This document shows, piece after piece, positions 32,123-41,013 of a stretch of 64,000 nucleotides of DNA. Under the pieces are notes generated by a model, which was given only the letters and a program-made list of their open reading frames with translations, did no database searches and was not told the DNA's origin. The translations under genes and the position numbers were made by a program. This DNA is from Diphasiastrum complanatum (lineage: Eukaryota; Streptophyta; Lycopodiopsida; Lycopodiales; Lycopodiaceae). Positions within the stretch are counted from its first letter, which is position 1. Every line of letters starts with the position of its first letter. Where the stretch lies: contig CM055103.1 of NCBI GenBank assembly GCA_029204225.1, positions 43,350,604 to 43,414,603 on the forward strand. Direction: 5' to 3'.

Positions 32123-34991
32123 CCCACACCATCTCCGGATTGGAGTATGGAACTGTGATGGTTTACACTCATCCTCCATTGCTGGCGACTTGATCGATTT
32201 CATCACTGACAGAGATTTGCTGCTCTTTATGGAGACTCATGAGAGTCAGGAGAGAGGATTACCTATTTTTCCAAGATACAGATGGGATTCCGTGTACAGA
32301 CTTGAGACTAGATCAGCTAGCGGTCGTGGATCCGGAGGTGTTGCATGTTTATACAGAGAGTCTCTTCATCCGAGCATTGAGTTCATCAGACACGACGAGC
32401 ATGCACGGTATATATGGATTCATATTACTGGGCAGGATATTGGATTGGACAGGGACCTCTTTGTGGCGGCCTGTTATTTTCCTCCAGAGTCTTCGTCCTT
32501 TGCTGAGGGCACAGGTTCACCCTACCTTGATTTATCGCCTGATATCATCAGATTCGCAGAGCGGGGGCATATTCTCCTCACTGGAGATTTTAATGCCCGA
32601 ACCTCTTCACGACAGTCAGAGTTCTATGACATCACCGACCAGCTCCGCGTTCATGCCCTTGACAGTGATGATATGGGAGTTACCAGGATTTCAGAGGACA
32701 ACTTGGGACCTACTACCCCTTACGGTGAGCATTTATTGCAGTTTGGAGAGGCCCATGAGTTAGCCATTTACAATGGCCTAACTTGTTGGCCAAAATCTGG
32801 CAGTTATACTTGTCACCCTCACAGTGGTGGACATAGTGTTGTGGATTATCTCATGGGATCACCATCTTCCATACCTCTCATATCTGATTTTCATGTATCT
32901 CCCACCACTCTCTCTGATCATTCCTTTCTCTCCTTCGCTATCGGCCACCTCCCACCTCCCCAACCATCCTCACACCCCTTGCTTACACGGGCACCCAAGT
33001 ATACATTCAGTTCTCTCTTTACACCAGTTTACCAGGAGTTTCTAACCTCATTGCTCCATTCCTTCCCTCGCGATAGTACAGTCGAGACTCAAGCTGCCTT
33101 TCTTAGCACTTCTCTTCATACCGCTGCTTCCCTTGCTTTTCCATCTAAACCCCAAAAAAGCAGAGGCACCCGCTCCTCATCGATACGACCCCCACACCCC
33201 CCGTGGTATGATGTTGAATGTCGCTCTCTTCGTCAGCTTGTCACCCATGCCCGCACGCACGATCCTCATCTCCTCCACTCCGCCAGGCGCTCTTACCGTC
33301 GCACACTCCGCCGAAAGAAGCGTATATATAATGACTCCGAAGGAACGCGTCTTGTTGATCTTCTCTTCAGTTCCTCTTCAGGCGCCTTTTGGCGTGAGTT
33401 TATCCCTCGTGCTCCACCACCCCTCCTAGATGACCTTCGCATATGGACCGAATACGCTACCAAACTATATACCATACCCACTGACGCACCCATCTCTATC
33501 TCCCCACGCCCCTCTGAGTTCACCTTCTTCACATCTGACATGGTACTTACGGCCATCAAGAGAATGAAGTCCCATAAAGCAAGAGATATCGAAGACCTTG
33601 AATCTGAACTCCTAACCCATGCTTCTGACCTCCTTGCTCCCACACTAGCCACTCTCCTCAATTCCGCCGTTGTCTCTGGTTTCCCCTCATCCTGGTGCAC
33701 CAACATCATCCACCCTATTCATAAAAATGGTGATCCCATGATCCCTGGTAATTACCGCACTATCATGATCGGACATGTTCTCACGAAGCTCTATGGTACC
33801 ATACTCCAGTCTGCAGTGAGTTCAGAGGCGGAAGCTCGGAGATTACATGCATTGGGACAGGCAGGTTTCCGATCTCATTATTCTACCACTGACCATATTT
33901 TTACACTTCGAGCCTTGATCGAGGAAGCTAAGTACAGGAAAGAGAGGGTTTACTGCTGTTTTCTAGATTTCAGGAAGGCCTTCGATTCTGTACCACGCTC
34001 CCTGCTCATTCAGAGACTTCGTGACCTTGGTTTCTCCACAGATATTGTTTTAGCAGTGATGGCTCTTTATGAGAAGGTCTTGGGATGTTTCCGACATAGC
34101 AGTGGCTTATCTGATCACAATAGGAGCACCATTGGGGTGAAACAGGGGTGCTCTCTTTCACCGGTTCTCTTTGGATTGTATATTGATGAGTTAGAGCGAG
34201 TCATCTCACAGTGTGGCGGGGGTGGCTGTAGACTTGGCACCATTCTGATTGCTATTCTCCTTTATGCGGATGATGTAGTACTAGTATCCCCGACCAGAGA
34301 GGGTTTGCAGAGGCAGCTGGATTGTTTACAGGGATTTTGTACCAGATGGGGGTTGGGGGTGAACACTGCGAAGACCAAGGTTATGGTCTTCAACACTTCT
34401 CGAGCCTTCATGCAGCGCCAGGAGCTCATCTTAGATGGACAGGCCTTAGAGGTAGTTTCCTCTTATACCTATTTGGGGATACTCTTCTCTGGTCCTACCT
34501 TCAGCATGCGGCAAGCTGCCACCACCCGACTTGGGAAGGGGCATTCCTCTCTTGTTCAGCTTGAGCGGTTCTGTTTCAGGAAGCTCATCCGAGATGTTCG
34601 CAGTAAGTGTAGACTCTTTGATACTATTGTCACCCCCACAGCCTTATATGCAGCAGAGACATGGTGCACCGGCCTCCCTTCATCACACTGGGCCAGCATT
34701 TCACGATTGCAGACCACCATGTTAGCCCGTATGATTCGGGCGAAGCCCTCGGTTCCACATGAGATCCTTCTTGTAGAGTTTGCCGTTCCACCCATTCAGA
34801 TATATGCCGCGTTCCAGCTTATCACATACATTCAGAGAATCCAGGCTCTGCCCGATGAGGATATGAGATATACACAGACAGCACTGGTCTCCTCACACTT
34901 TCTTCATGACCAGGGCTATCGACTATCGTGGTTCTCTCAGGCATCCCATTTCCTCCTTGAGTCATTTGGTATCTCCATTACAGAGCTGTAA
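32082..34991 (+). CDS. LINE ORF2 protein, part 1 (endonuclease and reverse transcriptase)
   Basis: The frame is open from 32082, with no ATG until 32229. Endonuclease (APE type) motifs in order are IGVWNCDGL near 32139, METHE near 32229, LLTGDFNARTS near 32577, and SDHSFLSF near 32915. RT motifs follow: GQAGFRSHYSTTDHIFTLRA near 33860, CCFLDFRKAFDSVPRSLLI with the first Asp near 33960, GVKQGCSLSPVLFGLYIDEL near 34135, and ILLYADDVVLVS with the catalytic YADD near 34255. The LGILFSG region follows. The protein nicks target DNA and copies its RNA at the nick. The 3' end is cut by the chromovirus LTR, whose second to fifth bases supply the stop. The intact catalytic residues suggest a fairly young copy. 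Confidence 0.93.
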   Translation, partial: GFGVPGFGSAPGPHPHHLRIGVWNCDGLHSSSIAGDLIDFITDRDLLLFMETHESQERGLPIFPRYRWDSVYRLETRSASGRGSGGVACLYRESLHPSIEFIRHDEHARYIWIHITGQDIGLDRDLFVAACYFPPESSSFAEGTGSPYLDLSPDIIRFAERGHILLTGDFNARTSSRQSEFYDITDQLRVHALDSDDMGVTRISEDNLGPTTPYGEHLLQFGEAHELAIYNGLTCWPKSGSYTCHPHSGGHSVVDYLMGSPSSIPLISDFHVSPTTLSDHSFLSFAIGHLPPPQPSSHPLLTRAPKYTFSSLFTPVYQEFLTSLLHSFPRDSTVETQAAFLSTSLHTAASLAFPSKPQKSRGTRSSSIRPPHPPWYDVECRSLRQLVTHARTHDPHLLHSARRSYRRTLRRKKRIYNDSEGTRLVDLLFSSSSGAFWREFIPRAPPPLLDDLRIWTEYATKLYTIPTDAPISISPRPSEFTFFTSDMVLTAIKRMKSHKARDIEDLESELLTHASDLLAPTLATLLNSAVVSGFPSSWCTNIIHPIHKNGDPMIPGNYRTIMIGHVLTKLYGTILQSAVSSEAEARRLHALGQAGFRSHYSTTDHIFTLRALIEEAKYRKERVYCCFLDFRKAFDSVPRSLLIQRLRDLGFSTDIVLAVMALYEKVLGCFRHSSGLSDHNRSTIGVKQGCSLSPVLFGLYIDELERVISQCGGGGCRLGTILIAILLYADDVVLVSPTREGLQRQLDCLQGFCTRWGLGVNTAKTKVMVFNTSRAFMQRQELILDGQALEVVSSYTYLGILFSGPTFSMRQAATTRLGKGHSSLVQLERFCFRKLIRDVRSKCRLFDTIVTPTALYAAETWCTGLPSSHWASISRLQTTMLARMIRAKPSVPHEILLVEFAVPPIQIYAAFQLITYIQRIQALPDEDMRYTQTALVSSHFLHDQGYRLSWFSQASHFLLESFGISITEL
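34982..34986. other. Target site duplication AGAGC (left)
   Basis: AGAGC directly before the left LTR is repeated at 39958-39962 directly after the right LTR; it lies inside the LINE ORF2 codons. Confidence 0.95.
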
Positions 34992-35344
34992 TAGATCCTA
35001 ACACCACAGTAGGGCAAACACTAACTGATCCACCCAACCTTGCCTACTCCCTGATATAGAGTAAGCCCCTCCTAGCCCAGTGTGAGGACTGGTAGCATGC
35101 AACTGCCAAGTGTCGGCCACGTGGCACTGACGTGGTCAACTGCGCGTCGGGACCCAACTGGGGGCCCTATCCTGCTGACAGGGTCCCTAAGCTGTGTTAG
35201 GCCCGCCATGGCTATGGACCGTGCTGGGGCACACTACTCATACTGTCTTGCCCTGTTGGTCATGTACACTGGACATGACCCTGACTGTGGTATCTGACCT
35301 ATCTGTGTTCCCTAGGGTTCGGCACTGGTTACGAGCTCGTAACA
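34987..35344 (-). repeat. 3' LTR of chromovirus
   Basis: A 358-bp TGTAATAGATCC...GTAACA repeat, aligned base for base with 39600-39957 with five differences and no gap. Confidence 0.97.
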
Positions 35345-35359
35345 CTCCCTCCCCCTTAA
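35345..35359 (-). other. Polypurine tract
   Basis: On the minus strand, TTAAGGGGGAGGGAG directly precedes the 3' LTR. This is the plus-strand primer of the element. Confidence 0.92.
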
Positions 35360-35805
35360 GAACCGTCTTGGTCCTCTAAGACAAAGTCTAGAAAAATCTT
35401 GCGAAGGACGCTGCCTCTTTCCCAAGTGGCATTCTCAACAGGCTGATCATTCCACTTAACCAGATATTCTCGGTATAGAGTATGACGAGTCTGCGTCTCT
35501 CTACTATCAAGAATCTCCTCTGGTTCATGTGGAGGTTGTTGAGGATCCAATGGGAGAACTAGAACATTGTCCCCTACCAGATTATCTGATCTGGTTAAGG
35601 CTTTTTGTAACTGACTTACATGAAAGACTGGAAAAACCTTAATGTTGTGTGGGAGTTCTAGTTCATAGGTGACCTCGCCTAGTCTCCTACTGATGGTAAA
35701 GGGACCACAATACCTTGGAGACAACTTAGCACACACTCCTGATTTGAGGGTTTTAGAGTCAACTGGGACTCTCAAGTAGACTTTCTCACCAGTGGAGAAC
35801 TGCAC
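35356..35805 (-). pseudogene. Integrase GPY/F module and chromodomain
   Basis: The frame has FSTGEKVYLRVP, then the GPY/F module (YCGPFTISRRLGEVTYELEL, VFHVSQLQKAL). A chromodomain follows (EPEEILDSRETQ, YREYLVKWNDQPVENATWE) and the frame ends at the polypurine tract. Chromodomains of plant chromoviruses bind modified histone tails and steer insertion; here the aromatic and Trp positions (YLVKW, ATWE) are kept. Confidence 0.93.
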
Positions 35806-35860
35806 ATCCCGTCTGTGTGGATCTGCATAATGTCTGGCTCGATCCTGGGATTGTCTAATG

Positions 35861-36985
35861 CTACGGATGTTCTATCATCTGGTTTAGGTCTTCTAAAAAG
35901 TTTCTGGCTGCTTCAACTTTTTCTTGTTTAAACCCTACAGCTGTGGGTGAGCGTGGCTGAAAACCGTACATCAGCATAAATGGGCTGTATCCCGTAGCTG
36001 AATGTTTGGTACTGTTGTAAGCAAACTCTAATATCGAGAGATACTCCTCCCAATTAGTCTGCCTCTTGCTGACGTATGCACGAAGCATATCCTCCAGCAC
36101 TTGATTTACCCTTTCTGTTTGACCGTCCGTCTGTGGATGGTCGGTGGTACTCATATTAAGTTTAGTATGGAGATGATGGAATACTGCCCTCCAAAAACCT
36201 CCAGTAAACTTACTGTCCCGGTCGCTGACTATGCCGGAAGGTAGACCGTACAATTTAAATAGCCCGTCTACAAACAACCTCGCTAACTCTGGAGCTCTAA
36301 CGGTTGTTTTGGTCAGAATAAAATGAGCCATTTTGGTCAGACGGTCAACTGTGACCCATATAGCGTCATTATCCTTTTGGGTTTTAGGCAGGCCTACTAT
36401 AAAATCCATGGAGATACTCTCCCATTTACCAGCTGGTATTTCTAAGGGATGCAACAACCCTCCTGCCTTTAAACGCTCTGCTTTATTTACTTGACATTTC
36501 TGGCAACTGGTTACATACTGGTGGACGTCCTTTTTCATACTGGGCCAGAAAAATTGCCTAAGAAGAAGCTCATAGGTCTTCTGTATGCCTGGGTGTCCCG
36601 CGCTAGGATTGTCATGACATTCATATAGGACCTGCTGCCTATAATCCTCTGAATTGGGGACACATACTCTATCTCTATAGAGCAAGTACTCATCCTGAAT
36701 GGAATATTGTTTCCATTTGAATCCTTGAGTCAACTGACCCTCAACCACAGGGGTTTGCTTGGGTAATACAGGCTCAGAATCCTCAACGTCATCTGACGAC
36801 GTATACTCGGACTCATCATCATCCTCAACGGAAGCTGCCGTATTCTTGGATGAACTGGCACCAGCCCCGGGAACTGGTTTTGGAGTCTGTAACTGTCTAT
36901 TCTGGACTGAGTTCCAGATAATAGAGAAGAATGCATCATGCTGGCATTTCCCTCTCAAGGACTCGAGTAACTCATTACGAATCTG
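35861..36985 (-). pseudogene. Chromovirus integrase
   Basis: The minus-strand frame enters from the inverted repeat arm and runs through an acidic linker to the integrase. The zinc domain HHCC reads YECHDNPSAGHPGIQKTYEL, then VTSCQKCQVNKAE. The catalytic core DDE reads ISMDFIVGLPKTQKDNDAIW with the first Asp, GIVSDRDSKFTGGFW with the second, and the PQTDGQTERVNQVLEDMLR segment with Glu. All catalytic residues are present. A one-base frameshift near 35862 separates it from the C-terminal module. Confidence 0.93.
36791..36837. repeat. 47-bp direct repeat copy 1 (copy 2 at 36981-37027)
   Basis: Exact 47-bp copy in the same orientation, 190 bp apart. Copy 1 lies in the acidic linker before integrase ([14 protein letters not shown] on the minus strand). 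Copy 2 sits at the rearrangement junction next to FLDD. Beyond the identical part the next 20 bases remain similar (CGTATT.TT.GATGA). Confidence 0.97.
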
Positions 36986-36986
36986 A
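36925..36986. repeat. 62-bp inverted repeat arm 1 (arm 2 at 37842-37903)
   Basis: The arm is a perfect reverse complement of 37842-37903. Both arms encode the RNase H-integrase junction ([19 protein letters not shown]), once on the minus strand and once on the plus strand, so the segment exists twice in the element. Confidence 0.97.
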
Positions 36987-37842
36987 CGACGTATACTCGG
37001 ACTCATCATCATCCTCAACGGAAGCTGTCGTATTTTTAGATGACATCCTCGTCTACAGCAAAACGAGGAAGGAACATCTAAAACACCTCAGAAAGGTGTT
37101 TCGACTGCTCAGAAAGCATAAGCTTTATGCTAAACAATCCAAGTGTGAATTCTTCGTTGAAGAAGTAGCATATTTGGGTCACATTATCTCTTCAGATGGG
37201 ATTAAGATGGACCCAAATAAGGTTAAAGCCATACTCAGTTGGCTGAGACCTCAGAATATTTTGGAACTTCAAATCTTTCTTGGTCTGGCGGGATATTACA
37301 GACGATTTGTCAAGGAATATGCTCAGATAGCAGTCCCTATGACAAATCTTCTTAAGGGGAAGGGGAAGGAGTTCATTTGGGAGTCCGCACAACAGGAGAG
37401 CTTTGATGCTCTCAAAACAGCCTTAGCTACAGCACCAGTCTTAAAAGTCGTCGACCCCAATCAGCCATTTGTGGTCGAAACAGATGCTAGCGACTTTGCA
37501 GTAGGCGCTGTGCTAACTCAGGGTGGACGACCAGTTGCGTTCGAGAGTAAAAAACTCGAGCCAGCTCAGACTAGGTACAGTGCCTATGAAAAGGAACTCT
37601 TTTCTATAGTCCATGCCCTTAAGACTTGGAGGCATTATTTGTATGGTGCCAACTTTGAGGTCCTGACAGACCATGAGAGTCTCAGATACCTTTGCAATCA
37701 ACCTGAGCTTAGAGGTCGGAAAGCTCGTTGGGCAGAGTTGATGCAAGAGTTTGACATGTCTATCAGATATAGGCGTGAAAAATTCAATACAGTAGCAGAT
37801 GCCCTTAGCAGAATGCCTATGATAAACGAGCTGAGTTTTACT
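36987..37842 (+). pseudogene. Inverted RT (from FLDD) and RNase H block
   Basis: This block is on the plus strand although the element is on the minus strand. It starts at the RT catalytic motif ([20 protein letters not shown]) and continues with [22 protein letters not shown] connection and RNase H follow: [38 protein letters not shown] and [12 protein letters not shown]. The open frame is unbroken from the boundary. RT sequence upstream of FLDD is absent. Both ends are marked by a 62-bp perfect inverted repeat (36925-36986 and 37842-37903), and the left end also by a 47-bp direct repeat. Confidence 0.95.
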
Positions 37843-37903
37843 CAGATTCGTAATGAGTTACTCGAGTCCTTGAGAGGGAAATGCCAGCATGATGCATTCT
37901 TCT

Positions 37904-38838
37904 TTCTTTCTTTTTAAAAATTTCTTTTTAAATTGAAAGTCTTTCTGAGGAAGCTGCTCAGAAAGTGGTTGTTGTCTCGCTCTCTTCCTACCCACTGAAT
38001 CATCATAGATTTGAGCATATCTGAGAGCTTGCTCAAGGGTAGTAGGCGAGTTTCTCTGGACCTCTACTTTATATTCATCTTTGATGCCACCGACAAATCC
38101 CCTGATTTTCTGATAGTCATCCATATTTTTAATCTTTAAAATTGCTTCTCGATACTGCGAGATATATTGGATGAGGGATTTATCCATTACTGTTCTTTCC
38201 CAGGCTTCCCAGGCTCTATCTAGTTCATTTTCTGGTAGAAATTCTCTTAGGAAAGCTTCTTCAAAAGCTTTCCATGACCGGGGAGTCTGCCCAGTCTCCT
38301 GGAGATTTAACCACCACTTATAGGCCATAGGCCCTAAGGAAAGACTGGCCTCAATTGCTTGCAAATGGTCAGGGATCTGTTTAAGAGCATGAATGTTCTT
38401 CCATTTGCTGAGGAAGGTTTGTAGAATATCTGCATTTCTATCATTCTCTTCCCCATTAAAAGTAGGAGGCTTTAAATCTTTAAAAACACTGGGGTGAGAC
38501 CGTAAAGTCTCACCCGAAACTGATGGAAGTGGAGAAGGGGATAACTGAGAAGTGGAAGGAAGGCTTCCTTTCGCGGAGCTCAAAATCAAGTTTTTGAGTT
38601 CAGCGAACGAGTCGTCCACACTGGACTTGAAATTGGCTAATGCCAGCTTCAGTTCATCCACTTCTGTTACCAATTGGAGGAACTGCTCCTTGGTAACCAG
38701 TTCGTCGAGTTCTTCGGCGAACTGTTCCTGTTCTTCTACTTCCATGGGTTCCTTCCCTTTTATATAAGCCAAGGCTTCTGTTTCAAGTTCGTCGAAGCCT
38801 CTCTCCGGGGGTTGATCAGGTCCCTGAGGAGTGGTCAT
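37904..38838 (-). pseudogene. Chromovirus gag, C-terminally truncated
   Basis: A frame from ATG 38836-38838 of about 310 codons. The N-terminal half is acidic with a predicted coiled coil (LVTEVDELKLALANFKSS). The retrotransposon gag domain follows: AYKWWLNLQETGQTPRSW, then AFLREFLPENELDRAWEAW and LIQYISQYREAILKIKNM. It ends in a Lys-rich stretch ([11 protein letters not shown]), just where the CCHC zinc knuckle should come. The next bases belong to the inverted RT block, giving a short unrelated tail to a stop at 37858. Confidence 0.9.
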
Positions 38839-39584
38839 CTTCGGAACTGAAAGAGAGCTACCTTAACTTCTGAAGGAAAAAAAAGTCTAAAAGACTAATT
38901 TACAACTGTACAAGGGAAAGGAAACTTAGCTCTTTCTGAGAACTGTACTTCCACAGAGAGAATACAAAAAAGCCCTTTCTCAATCTGATTTGAGGTTGAA
39001 AAATGTGCAACAAGATCTGAAACTTTTGCTATCCCCCCTCGCTGGTCTGACAGCACCTCAATTTGTCCACATTTAGACTCAAAAATCCGCTTGAATCTCT
39101 GATTTGACCTCAGCTGGTAGGTCGCTGGTCTGTGACAAGCAAGTCTGAAGCTCAGACTTCTAGAAAACCTTTGAAATGCAAGGATAAATTCTAAAATTTA
39201 TCCCCTACTGTCCAGCGCTGGACCTGCTGTAGAAATCCGCTTCAAATCTTGCTCAATTTGTCACTGATTTCCACTCAAAACTCAAGGAAGGAGGCTGCTC
39301 TGACAGCGCTGGTCTGCATCAAACTTCCTGACTTGAAAACGCTCCAAAATCCGGAATTTCCACTCCAAAATCGAAGTTTAAACCCTGATTGGCAGCGCTA
39401 GACCTGGCCTAGAAAGCTGATCCAAATTTTACTGTAAAAACAAGTAATCCTACGGAGATTTCCACCATAGATAGCTGGTTCTCCAGCGCTGACCCTGCTC
39501 TATCTATCTTTGCATATTAACCATAGTTGCTATGCACTCTGATGGATTTCTCCCCTGTTGAAACTGAGCTCCCATAGAAGGAGA

Positions 39585-39598
39585 TGGCTCTGATACCA
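39585..39598 (-). other. Primer-binding site, tRNA-iMet
   Basis: The reverse complement reads TGGTATCAGAGCCA, an exact initiator tRNA-Met complement, one base from the LTR. Confidence 0.95.
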
Positions 39599-39599
39599 G

Positions 39600-39957
39600 T
39601 GTAATAGATCCTAACACCACAGTAGGGCAAACACTAACTGATCCACCCAACCTTGCCTACTCCCTGATATAGAGTAAGCCCCTCCTAGCCCAGTGTGAGG
39701 ACTGGTAGCATGCAACTGCCAAGTGTCGGCCACGTGGCACTGACGTGGTCGACTGCACGTCGGGACCCAACTGGGGGCCCTATCCTGCTGACAGGGTCCC
39801 TAAGCTGTGTTAGGCCCGCCATGGCTATGGACCGTGCTGGGGCACACTACTCACACTGTCTTGCCCTGTTGGTCATGTACACTGGACACGACCCTGACTG
39901 TGGTATCTGACCTATCTGTGTTCCCTAGGGTTCGGCACTGGTTATGAGCTCGTAACA
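39600..39957 (-). repeat. 5' LTR of chromovirus
   Basis: Partner of 34987-35344. The five differences are all transitions, and four lie at CpG sites. The LTR is GC-richer than its surroundings. Confidence 0.97.
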
Positions 39958-39962
39958 AGAGC

Positions 39963-40774
39963 TCCCCTCAGGTACTCATCAGTATATCAGGCGCATCTTA
40001 TATCGGGCATATCTCGACCGCACTTGGGGGCGACAGCTTGGGGTGAAACCCGGCTACTACTGGACTCATTTTATTGAGCTTGACATAGCAGGGGTCCCGG
40101 TCTTACCGCATTATTTGGACTCGAGACTATCACATTGCCTCAGATTCACATTGGGACAGCTCCGTGTATCATCACATCAGTTGGCTATTGAGACTGATAG
40201 ATTCCAGGGTACCCCGAGAGAGGAGCGGATTTGCCAGTTATGCTCTTTAGAGGAGGTGGAGTCAGAGGAGCACTTTATCTTTAGGTGCCCGGTATATTAC
40301 GAGATCAGAGGGAGATACCATTGTTTGTTCCGAGACACACCTGTCACTTTACGATCGCTCATAGCTTATGAGGATTCCCGATGCGCGGCACTCATGATAC
40401 GAGAGATGTTTATACTACGACAGGATTTGTATCAAATAGCCCAACCGAGTCAGGTTTCTCAGCCTCAGATCACTTCTTTCTTCTCCAGGAGGAGAGGACG
40501 TTTTGATGACGGTGACGATGATGATGATGACCTACTTGCCCACAGAGACCAGAGACAGCGTCCCACACATACCCATGTTGCAGCACGAGCTACTCGACCT
40601 ATCACGAGGAGACCTCTTCATCATCTCAGACGACGTCAGAGACCACCAGTGGCCCTTCATGCCACAGGCCGTATTACATCCTTCTATATCATCAGCACCA
40701 GCAGGACAGGACTAGATGATAACGTCATATCACTCATGATTGTTAGCAGTATACATGCTCCCACATGTTTCTAA
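39963..40774 (+). CDS. LINE ORF2 protein, part 2 (C-terminus)
   Basis: The same frame as part 1 resumes straight after the right target duplication and runs to a stop at 40772-40774. It includes YIRRILYRAYLDRTWG, and the zinc-like block CQLCSLEEVESEEHFIFRC (CX2C...HX4C), a feature of many LINE RT C-termini. A hydrophobic/charged region, the ITSFFSRRRGR segment, an acidic run of Asp and a basic tail follow. A decayed relative of exactly this region lies at 850-1185. Confidence 0.85.
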
Positions 40775-40929
40775 TAGCATCACATCTATTTCAGTTTATA
40801 GCTTTAGCTCTAGATTGCTACTTTGTTACTGTTTTGGAGACGTTTCATACGCTCCTATGGTTACCACATACTTGACATGTACATTTACTAGTCTTATATG
40901 CCTTTTGGCATGGAAAAGACATTAATAAA

Positions 40930-40933
<4 letters not shown>
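40775..40933 (+). other. LINE 3' UTR with AATAAA
   Basis: Non-coding tail of the LINE. AATAAAG at about 40924-40930 sits directly before the (TC) repeat and could serve as poly(A) signal. Confidence 0.6.

Positions 40934-41009
<76 letters not shown>
40934..41009. repeat. (TC)38 microsatellite at the LINE 3' end
   Basis: Seventy-six bases of uninterrupted TC directly follow AATAAAGCTT. In this position a LINE would normally carry a poly(A) or short simple-repeat tail. Confidence 0.95.

Positions 41010-41013
<4 letters not shown>

Larger units (their letters stand above)
34987..39957 (-). mobile_element. Ty3/gypsy chromovirus nested in the LINE, internally rearranged
   Basis: A 4.97-kb element on the minus strand, bordered by 358-bp LTRs and the AGAGC duplication (34982-34986 and 39958-39962). 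On the minus strand it has a tRNA-iMet primer site, gag, an inverted RT-RNase H block, integrase, a GPY/F module, a chromodomain and a polypurine tract. Chromoviruses are plant Ty3 elements whose integrase chromodomain guides insertion. Protease, the gag zinc knuckle and the RT fingers/palm start are missing, so it must have been mobilised in trans, or been damaged after insertion. LTRs differ at 5 of 358 sites, so insertion is recent. Confidence 0.97.
30748..41009 (+). mobile_element. LINE (non-LTR retrotransposon) interrupted by a chromovirus
   Basis: A LINE of about 5.3 kb without the insert. Order is a pyrimidine-rich tandem repeat (30748-31080), ORF1 (to 32081), ORF2 with endonuclease, RT and C-terminal zinc motif, AATAAA near 40924, and a (TC)38 tail at 40934-41009. 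It is split at 34986/39958 by a Ty3 chromovirus, and the ORF2 frame resumes on the other side. ORF2 has no other break that I can see. ORF1 has one stop and one frameshift. The 5' border is not defined, and I found no convincing target duplication of the LINE itself. Confidence 0.93.

Noticed and set aside
33293-33709. Minus-strand 138-codon frame in the LINE
   Set aside because: Shadow of ORF2 between endonuclease and RT.
35082-35297. Near-identical 71-codon frames at 35082 and 39695 as a duplicated gene
   Set aside because: Both are in the 358-bp chromovirus LTRs.
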